Positions 31,018 to 36,252 of a stretch of 36,252 nt of DNA are shown here, piece after piece. A program made the translations under genes and the position numbers. The stretch is from NCBI GenBank assembly GCA_030612505.1, contig JAUWNU010000010.1, positions 1 through 36,252 on the forward strand, read 5' to 3'. This stretch comes from Methanomassiliicoccales archaeon. GTDB taxonomy: Archaea > Thermoplasmatota > Thermoplasmata > SG8-5. Numbering within the stretch: position 1 is the stretch's first letter; each line of letters starts with the position of its first letter. Under the pieces are notes generated by a model. That model had not been told where the DNA came from. It saw only the letters and a program-made list of their open reading frames with translations, and ran no database searches.

Positions 31018-31094
31018 GTATCTGTCTGTTTGACCAAGGTAACGCTCTTGGTCAATTCACATCTTCATGGGAAAAGCCATGCAGACATAGATAC
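31018..31094 (+). ncRNA. Intercistronic three-way-junction RNA element in the PHA operon
   Basis: The closing stem pairs GTATCT (31018-31023) with AGATAC (31089-31094) and GTCTG (31024-31028) with CAGAC (31082-31086), with a two-base bulge. It encloses TTGACCAAG/CTTGGTCAA (31030-31038/31047-31055) and CATGG/CCATG (31066-31070/31077-31081). All stems are perfect Watson-Crick. It begins two bases after the phasin stop. It could be an mRNA stabiliser, processing site or attenuator setting phasin versus enzyme levels. There is no U-tract, so it is not a classical terminator. Confidence 0.6.
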
Positions 31095-31136
31095 TCGGTA
31101 CATTAAGTTAAAAGGGGTGAGAAAATCACAGAGAAA

Positions 31137-31880
31137 TTGATACTCAATGGAAGGAAGGCCTTGGTCACTGGCGCGTCGAGAGGTATTGGGAGAGCCATTG
31201 CCATAGCACTTGCCGAGGCCGGAGCAGATGTGGCGATCAATTACCGTTCGGGTGAGGAGAAAGCGGAGGAGGTCGCTAGATACATCGACGATCTCGGTGT
31301 GGATGTCTGGGTTTATCCTGCTGACGTAAGCGACATGGAGCAGGCCAGACAGATGAGGGAACAGATATCCAAGTACTTCGGTAGAGTCGATATACTGGTG
31401 AACAATGCCGGAATCAATATCGATAAATTCTTCACGAAGATGGACGAGGAGTCATGGAACAAGGTGATTTCCGTTAACCTCAATGGCGTGTTCAACTGTA
31501 CCAGTGTATTCATCGATGACCTCATTGAATCGGGGCATGGGAGGATAATAAACATCACGTCGATAGTGGGCCAGATGGGCAATATAGGCCAAGTTAACTA
31601 TGCCGCTTCCAAGGCTGGCGTCATCGGGATGACAAAGGCGTTGGCAAAGGAATTGGCAAGGAATAATGTGACGGTCAATGCCATCGCCCCGGGTTTCATA
31701 GAGACAGATATGGTCGCAGGTATACCCGAGAAGGTCAAGGAGAAGATAATCGCTCAGATACCCTTGCGGCGGTTTGGAAAGCCTGAGGAGGTTGCCAGGG
31801 CGGTACTATATCTCGCATCAGACCATGCAGATTATATCACGGGTCATGTGTTGAATGTCAATGGAGGCATGTATATATAG
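31137..31880 (+). CDS. phaB: Acetoacetyl-CoA reductase (FabG/PhaB-type SDR)
   Basis: 247 aa, a classical short-chain dehydrogenase. It has the cofactor motif TGASRGIG near residue 10, NNAG at about 87-90, and the catalytic Ser (NITSIVGQ) with Y-x3-K (NYAASKAG). It ends YITGHVLNVNGGMYI as in PhaB/FabG. In this operon it most likely reduces acetoacetyl-CoA to (R)-3-hydroxybutyryl-CoA with NADPH, the monomer for PhaC. FabG-type activity is the alternative. The start is TTG 31137, which fits the family. A better-placed Shine-Dalgarno (AAAGGGGTGAG, 31111-31121) sits 16 nt upstream, so an unusual ATC or ACA start a few codons earlier is possible. Confidence 0.85.
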   Translation: MILNGRKALVTGASRGIGRAIAIALAEAGADVAINYRSGEEKAEEVARYIDDLGVDVWVYPADVSDMEQARQMREQISKYFGRVDILVNNAGINIDKFFTKMDEESWNKVISVNLNGVFNCTSVFIDDLIESGHGRIINITSIVGQMGNIGQVNYAASKAGVIGMTKALAKELARNNVTVNAIAPGFIETDMVAGIPEKVKEKIIAQIPLRRFGKPEEVARAVLYLASDHADYITGHVLNVNGGMYI

Positions 31881-31935
31881 ATTATATCATAAAAATGAAT
31901 ATAACTAATATAAATGAAAATATGGAGGAAATAAA

Positions 31936-33108
31936 ATGCAAAAAAAAGAGAATAACAAAGAGGACATGATGCTTCTTTCGAAGAAGGGGCTGACTGCCAT
32001 TGCCGAGGAGCATGGGATAGTGGTGGACGATAAATGGACCAAATCAATGATTTCCGATGCTATCCTGGCATATGAAAGAAAGAATGAAAAAACAGAAGAT
32101 GAAACCGTGAAAGGAAATAAAAATGAGGGTGTAAAAATGCCAAGGAAACAGAAAAAGGAGCAGAGGTCAAGGGCTAGTAAAACCCAGACTGGAAAGAGAG
32201 AAGAGAACGATAATGTGTATAAGGATCTTTTTGAGACCTGGGACAACTTCTCGAATGAAATGGGTACGGAGATGGCTAACATTATTAAGGAAAGCCAGAC
32301 CAATTACAGTGTATTCACCAATCAGTGGATGCGGTTCTATGAGGACACCATGGCGAAATCCGTCCAGACCGAGCCGGTCGCAGATGTTCAAAAGGTGACC
32401 AATGTTTGGAATAATTACAGCGATAAGCTGATGAACAGGATGGAGAACTTGGTCACTGGTAGTAACAAATCATTCACGTCAATGGAGAATACTTGGAATG
32501 AGTATGTATCGAAGATAGGCAAGGAATTGCTCAAGGCGGCAAACGGAGATGGCGATGCCATGGAACCTAACGAGCTTCACAGGATGTGGGTCGAGTTTTC
32601 GGCTCAGGAGATGCAGGACTTATTCAAGTCGATGAACCCAACAACTGCGGACGCACAGGAGATACTTGGCATCTGGCATGAGCTCAATACCAATATGCAG
32701 GAGGTCATGAATGGCACCGTGAAGTCTAATCAGGCAGTGTACGAGGAACTTAACAAGAGGTGGACTGAATCCTCCGCTCAAATGAATAAGGAACTCACCA
32801 CATTTGTAGATGGATATATCAACGGATTTGCCAGACTCCAGGATACCTGGTCTGGCTCAGCATCGAATATGGGCGAACACTTTATGGGCATGATGAAGGC
32901 CGATGGTTTCAATATCGAGAGGATGTATGCTGATTACTTTGAGAGAACCAACGAATTCTTCAGGATGTTCAATCACCCATTCTTTGGAATGGGCAGAGGG
33001 TCCGATGACGAATTCAAAGAGATTAAGAGAAAGGTAGAGGAGATGGAGAGAAAGCTCGAGGAGATAGAATCCAATGAGCAGGTCTTGAGCAATAATGGAG
33101 GAATATAG
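31936..33108 (+). CDS. Second phasin-like repeat protein with N-terminal HeH/SAP-like head
   Basis: 390 aa. Residues about 13-50 (LLSKKGLTAIAEEHGIVVDD, then KWTKSMISDAI) resemble a small HeH/SAP-type helical domain. A basic linker (MPRKQKKEQRSRASK) follows. Then come about eight diverged copies of the same roughly 29-residue repeat seen in the first phasin (YKDLFETWDNFSNEMG; VWNNYSDKLMNRM; RMWVEFSAQEMQDL). It ends in a coiled coil (IKRKVEEMERKLEEIE). An in-frame ATG at 32136 with GAGGGTG upstream would give a form that begins just like the first phasin. TGGAGGA precedes ATG 31936. Its role on PHA granules is inferred from context. The head might tether granules to DNA. Confidence 0.68.
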   Translation: MQKKENNKEDMMLLSKKGLTAIAEEHGIVVDDKWTKSMISDAILAYERKNEKTEDETVKGNKNEGVKMPRKQKKEQRSRASKTQTGKREENDNVYKDLFETWDNFSNEMGTEMANIIKESQTNYSVFTNQWMRFYEDTMAKSVQTEPVADVQKVTNVWNNYSDKLMNRMENLVTGSNKSFTSMENTWNEYVSKIGKELLKAANGDGDAMEPNELHRMWVEFSAQEMQDLFKSMNPTTADAQEILGIWHELNTNMQEVMNGTVKSNQAVYEELNKRWTESSAQMNKELTTFVDGYINGFARLQDTWSGSASNMGEHFMGMMKADGFNIERMYADYFERTNEFFRMFNHPFFGMGRGSDDEFKEIKRKVEEMERKLEEIESNEQVLSNNGGI

Positions 33109-33843
33109 ATGCCAGAAGATGGAGAAGACATAAAGGATATCTACGGTGAGTGGTTCCGATTATCAAATAACATAAGCAGACGATTCCAGAAAATTGCAGA
33201 GGAAGGCACGGTGGGATACGAGGAATTTCTGGGATTATGGTCTGAATACAGTAATACCATGAGCGAAGAGATGAAGCGATGCCTTACGGACGAGGAAAAG
33301 ACAAAAGACCTTGCTAACACCTGGAAGGAGTATACAAAGAGCATGGAGAAACATATTTATTCCTGTATGGAGGGACAAACAGACGTCTATGCTCTCTGGA
33401 TGGACGCGTTTGGCACATGGGCGAACAAAGGGGATGGTGAAGGTGATAATGGGCCAACTTCCCAATATCCTGACCCGATGTCGTTCTGGACACAATATCT
33501 TAAAGGAGCGGAAATGAAAATGCCCGGCGTACCTAATATGGGACCTGATGAGCTATTCACCAAGATGCAGGAGATGCAGGACGAGTGGTCCAAGCAGTAT
33601 TCCTCTGCGGTAAAGGATTTCATGAGAACACCTGCTTTTGCATCGTGGGCGGGCAACATGGTCAATCAGACAATGGACAGCAAGGAACAATTGAACAGCA
33701 TGACCACCGAGTACCTTCAATTCCTGGGCTTGCCCACCCAGAGTGACCTTGACAGCATCAGGCTCAGGTTCCATGAGATGGACAAGAAACTAACTGAACT
33801 ATGCAACATGAAAGAGGAACGGCAAAGCCCCGAGAAATCATAG
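33109..33843 (+). CDS. phaE: PhaE-like subunit of class III PHA synthase
   Basis: 244 aa. Three copies of the 29-residue repeat occupy residues about 8-95 (IYGEWFRLSNNISRRFQKIA; LGLWSEYSNTMSEEM; LANTWKEYTKSMEKHI). Next come a Pro/Gly-rich stretch and the PhaE-type block FWTQYLKG...MQDEWSKQYSSAVKDFMR, and the conserved ending EYLQFLGLPTQSDLDSIRLR, then FHEMDKKL. PhaE pairs with PhaC to form the active class III synthase. The start ATG directly follows the previous stop with no gap (TAG-ATG), and phaC starts 11 bp after its stop, so it is tightly coupled. The shared repeat links it to both phasins. Confidence 0.85.
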   Translation: MPEDGEDIKDIYGEWFRLSNNISRRFQKIAEEGTVGYEEFLGLWSEYSNTMSEEMKRCLTDEEKTKDLANTWKEYTKSMEKHIYSCMEGQTDVYALWMDAFGTWANKGDGEGDNGPTSQYPDPMSFWTQYLKGAEMKMPGVPNMGPDELFTKMQEMQDEWSKQYSSAVKDFMRTPAFASWAGNMVNQTMDSKEQLNSMTTEYLQFLGLPTQSDLDSIRLRFHEMDKKLTELCNMKEERQSPEKS

Positions 33844-33854
33844 GTGGTTGACTC

Positions 33855-35150
33855 ATGGATTCAGATAATCATAAGACCAGCACTGATATATTTGCATTTC
33901 AGAGGAGATTGATGGAGGAGACACTGGCGTTCAACAATAAGATGGCAAAGGCCACAGCCATCGCTATGAACCCGCCAGATATAGATCTCAAAGGCACGCC
34001 CCACGATATCGTTTACGAGGAAAATCAGGTGAAGATTCTGCACTACCATCCATTGGTTAAAGATGTGCATCCAGTCCCTCTCGTGCTCATATACGCTCTA
34101 GTAAATAAGCCCTACATTCTTGACATAAAGCCGGACAGGAGCGTGGTCCGTTCCCTGCTGTTGAAGGGGTTCGACGTGTATATGATTGATTGGGGTGAGC
34201 CGGGGCCAGAGGATAAGTACCTGACAGTGAACGATTATGTCAACGGTTATATCGATAGGACAATAGACATGATAAGAAAGCGCACAGATGTACCTCAGGT
34301 TTCCATTCTGGGATACTGCATGGGCGGAACGTTTTCCGCGATGTACACGGCTCTTCATCCCGAGAAGGTCAGGAATTTATTGCTCATGGCCGCGGGGATA
34401 GACTTTGAATCAGATAACGGCCCTCTTCGTTTATGGGCGGACAAGGAATATTTTGATGTGGACAAGGTCGTCGATGGATTTGGAAATGTTCCCGGCGAGT
34501 TCCTCAATATGGGCTTCCTTCTCCTGGATCCCTACAACAATCTGTATGGGAAGTACATTAAGATACTGGACAGTATAGATAACGATGATGTCATGGACCT
34601 TTTCCTCCGGATGGAAAGGTGGATCAATGATGGTGTGGCCGTCGCGGGCGAGACCTACAGGGAATTCATAAAAAATGGCTATCAGAACAATCTCCTGATC
34701 AAGAATGAATGGGTGCTGAATGGGCAAAAGGTCAATCTCTCCAAGATAGACATGCCTGTATGTGTCATCGTCGCGGATTATGACACGTTGGTTCCCAAGG
34801 AATCCACCCTTCCCTTTGTGGATGTCATATCGAGCAAGGATAAAGTGATCATGAGCTTTCCAAAGGGCCATATCGGACTCTCGGTCAGCAGCGGTGCGCA
34901 CAGGCATTTGTGGCCGAAAGTGGCGGAATGGCTGGCAGAAAGGTCTGGCGATGAAAAAGGGAAAAGGAAGAAACCGGAACACGGGAACCTCGATTCGATA
35001 AAAGGCATCGGTCCTTCTTACGTCAAAAGGTTGGGAAAGGCAGGCGTAAATAACCTGGACGAACTCATGACAGCAGACATGGACAAACTTTCATCGGCAA
35101 CCGGCATACCGAAAAAAACCCTGAACAAGTGGATCGATACTATCAAATAA
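33855..35150 (+). CDS. phaC: Class III PHA synthase PhaC with C-terminal HhH domain
   Basis: 431 aa; the first 365 residues are a full class III PhaC. The lipase-like box is GYCMGG with nucleophile C155. The other triad members are D310 (VADYDTLVP) and H339 (KGHIGL), in close register with the Allochromatium enzyme (C149/D302/H331). MIDWGEPGPEDKYLTVNDYV is the typical upstream block. It polymerises (R)-3-hydroxyacyl-CoA on granules together with PhaE. After a basic linker (KGKRKKPEHGN), residues 379-431 form a helix-hairpin-helix pair (SIKGIGPSYVKRLGKAGV, then LSSATGIPKKTLNKW) of the kind that binds DNA or proteins. This is unusual for the enzyme. Confidence 0.95.
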   Translation: MDSDNHKTSTDIFAFQRRLMEETLAFNNKMAKATAIAMNPPDIDLKGTPHDIVYEENQVKILHYHPLVKDVHPVPLVLIYALVNKPYILDIKPDRSVVRSLLLKGFDVYMIDWGEPGPEDKYLTVNDYVNGYIDRTIDMIRKRTDVPQVSILGYCMGGTFSAMYTALHPEKVRNLLLMAAGIDFESDNGPLRLWADKEYFDVDKVVDGFGNVPGEFLNMGFLLLDPYNNLYGKYIKILDSIDNDDVMDLFLRMERWINDGVAVAGETYREFIKNGYQNNLLIKNEWVLNGQKVNLSKIDMPVCVIVADYDTLVPKESTLPFVDVISSKDKVIMSFPKGHIGLSVSSGAHRHLWPKVAEWLAERSGDEKGKRKKPEHGNLDSIKGIGPSYVKRLGKAGVNNLDELMTADMDKLSSATGIPKKTLNKWIDTIK

Positions 35151-35166
35151 TCTGTGTAGGTACATG

Positions 35167-35179
35167 AAGTTAAATACCC
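35167..35179 (+). promoter_or_regulatory. TATA box of the crotonase gene
   Basis: AAGTTAAATACCC lies 30-45 nt upstream of ATG 35211. This gives the crotonase its own promoter, separate from the PHA operon. Confidence 0.5.
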
Positions 35180-35210
35180 TTTGGCGTATATCCTCCACGT
35201 TACCGTAGAA

Positions 35211-36014
35211 ATGGTGTTCCCCATGCAGCAGCCAGAGTTGAATAATCTGCTCCTTGACATAGAAAATCACATTGCCACAGTTACTTTGAACAGGCCACAG
35301 TTCTTGAACGTCTTCAATGTCGAGACCCTGCATGAACTTGATGAATTGTTGGACTACTTGAATGACCATTCCGGCGTGAAGGTGATGGTGCTCAGGAGTA
35401 ATTCCAAGAAGGTCTTCACGGCAGGCGCTGATGTAAAAAAAATGAGTGAGCAGGATTCTTCCGGTGCTAGGAGATTTGCGGAACTCGGTCACAGAATAGC
35501 AAGAAAACTGGAAACCCTGAACCAACCGGTGATTGTTGCCCTGAACGGATACGTGCTCGGGGGCGGTGTGGAATTCTCCTGCGCCTGTGATATCAGGATA
35601 GCCTCGGAGGACGCTGTATTTTCACAACCGGAGATAGACATTGGCATAATCCCCGGTTGGGGCGGTACACAGCGGCTGATAAGGATTGTCGGCCCGGGCA
35701 AGGCGAAAGAGCTGATATACACCGGGCAGCGGATAGGTGCCCATGAGGCACTCGATATCGGTTTGGTGGACCATGTAGTACCTAATGACGAGCTGGAGAA
35801 TGCGGCGAATGCATTGGCAAGCATAATCGCACGCAAGAGCAGGGTGGCCTTGATAGCCGCGAAAAAGGCAATAAATAAGACCTTCGACACCAATCTGGAG
35901 AAAGGATTGGAGTATGAAATCCAGATATGGGCGGAGTTGTTCGACACCTATGACCAGAAGGAAGGAATGAACGCTTTCCTTGAAAAGAGGGAACCTAAAT
36001 TCGAGGATAAGTGA
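35211..36014 (+). CDS. Enoyl-CoA hydratase/isomerase family protein (crotonase)
   Basis: 267 aa from ATG 35211 (ATG 35223 is also possible; a TTG at 35181 would lie inside the promoter). The oxyanion-hole loop is FTAGADVKKM, and GYVLGGGVEFSCACD and FSQPEIDIGIIPGWGGTQRL carry the two catalytic Glu positions of true enoyl-CoA hydratases. It probably hydrates crotonyl-CoA-type substrates to (S)-3-hydroxyacyl-CoA. Beside a PHA operon it may supply or recycle C4 acyl-CoA, though it would not give the (R) isomer directly. It has its own TATA box. Confidence 0.9.
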   Translation: MVFPMQQPELNNLLLDIENHIATVTLNRPQFLNVFNVETLHELDELLDYLNDHSGVKVMVLRSNSKKVFTAGADVKKMSEQDSSGARRFAELGHRIARKLETLNQPVIVALNGYVLGGGVEFSCACDIRIASEDAVFSQPEIDIGIIPGWGGTQRLIRIVGPGKAKELIYTGQRIGAHEALDIGLVDHVVPNDELENAANALASIIARKSRVALIAAKKAINKTFDTNLEKGLEYEIQIWAELFDTYDQKEGMNAFLEKREPKFEDK

Positions 36015-36121
36015 CAATCTCATGGATTTGGAGGTTTTCTCAGTAGTCCTGACAATGTTGTTTCCTATATCTACCATGTATATTATTTAAGTATTCAAAC
36101 ACCCATCCATCAGATGATACA

Positions 36122-36252
36122 ATGGAATGCAAGAAAGAAGAAAATCTGGAAAAATGCAACTGCACCTACTCATGTTCAAAAAAGGGCGTGTGCTGCGACT
36201 GTCTGAAATTTCATCTGGCCATGAAACAGTTGCCTGCATGCTGTTTTCCTGA
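36122..36252 (+). CDS. DUF6485 small Cys-rich protein, intact copy (cut by window end)
   Basis: It begins [20 protein letters not shown], then [20 protein letters not shown], and runs out of the window after ACCFP. It matches the DUF6485 family (probable metal-binding, about 65 aa). It is a close paralogue of the broken gene at 28630-28924 and reveals that gene's original frame. ATTATTTAAG at about 36082-36091 is a likely TATA box, leaving a short leader. Confidence 0.85.
   Translation, partial: MECKKEENLEKCNCTYSCSKKGVCCDCLKFHLAMKQLPACCFP

Noticed and set aside
31018-31094. Rho-independent-type terminator after the first phasin
   Set aside because: No T-run follows any of the stems and the downstream genes belong to the same pathway and strand.

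Overview
The window looks like a chromosomal segment of a Euryarchaeota-type archaeon, most likely in or near the Thermoplasmatota. This is inferred from gene content and was not tested by search. The archaeal evidence is: Pelota, an archaeal-length uS15 next to a DHH/RecJ-like nuclease, an HVO_0476-type zinc-ribbon protein, an archaeal RqcH, TATA boxes about 25-35 nt upstream of many starts with very short leaders, and two tRNA genes without encoded CCA (tRNA-Thr with U73).

Layout. 1-420: a DDE-transposase C-terminal remnant and a 27-bp tandem repeat array. 417-10286: a hypothetical CX3CX2C protein, a HicBA toxin-antitoxin pair, Pelota with two small neighbours, tRNA-Arg(GCG) between structured repeats, a zinc-ribbon/HhH/TPR protein, RqcH, and a YgiQ-type radical SAM protein. 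An inverted copy of the 27-bp array lies just before the YgiQ-type gene. 10410-17834: housekeeping genes, namely tRNA-Thr(TGT), a class I aminotransferase, a CBS/zinc-ribbon protein, PyrF, an HVO_0476-like protein, a surface protein, a VIT1/CCC1 transporter, uS15 and the DHH nuclease. 17858-25419: an ArsP-like permease, an FN3/thrombospondin-3 surface protein, a six-tryptophan hypothetical protein, an M32 carboxypeptidase and a three-gene membrane cassette. 25438-28924: accessory DNA with a RelE-type toxin-antitoxin pair, a GrpB protein, a small parvulin between two solo tnpB-tail elements, a membrane zinc-ribbon protein and a DUF6485 gene broken by a 95-bp double-hairpin insertion. 28989-36252: an Lrp/AsnC regulator, a long AT-rich gap, a polyhydroxyalkanoate (PHA) operon, a crotonase and an intact DUF6485 paralogue cut by the window end.

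The most interesting system is the PHA operon at 30069-35150. The order is repeat-phasin, acetoacetyl-CoA reductase, second repeat-phasin, PhaE-like subunit, class III PhaC. The two phasin-like proteins and PhaE share a roughly 29-residue repeat (pattern LYxTWxxFSxKMG). This suggests granule-coat proteins built by expanding a PhaE-type module. PhaC carries a C-terminal helix-hairpin-helix domain. A potential three-way-junction RNA lies between the first phasin and the reductase. The first gene has a strong Shine-Dalgarno site and a roughly 100-nt leader, unlike the near-leaderless neighbours.

The second theme is unusually structured intergenic DNA: several independent three-way junctions, hairpin families with compensating changes, 27-bp arrays in inverted orientation about 8 kb apart, and solo tnpB 3' ends.
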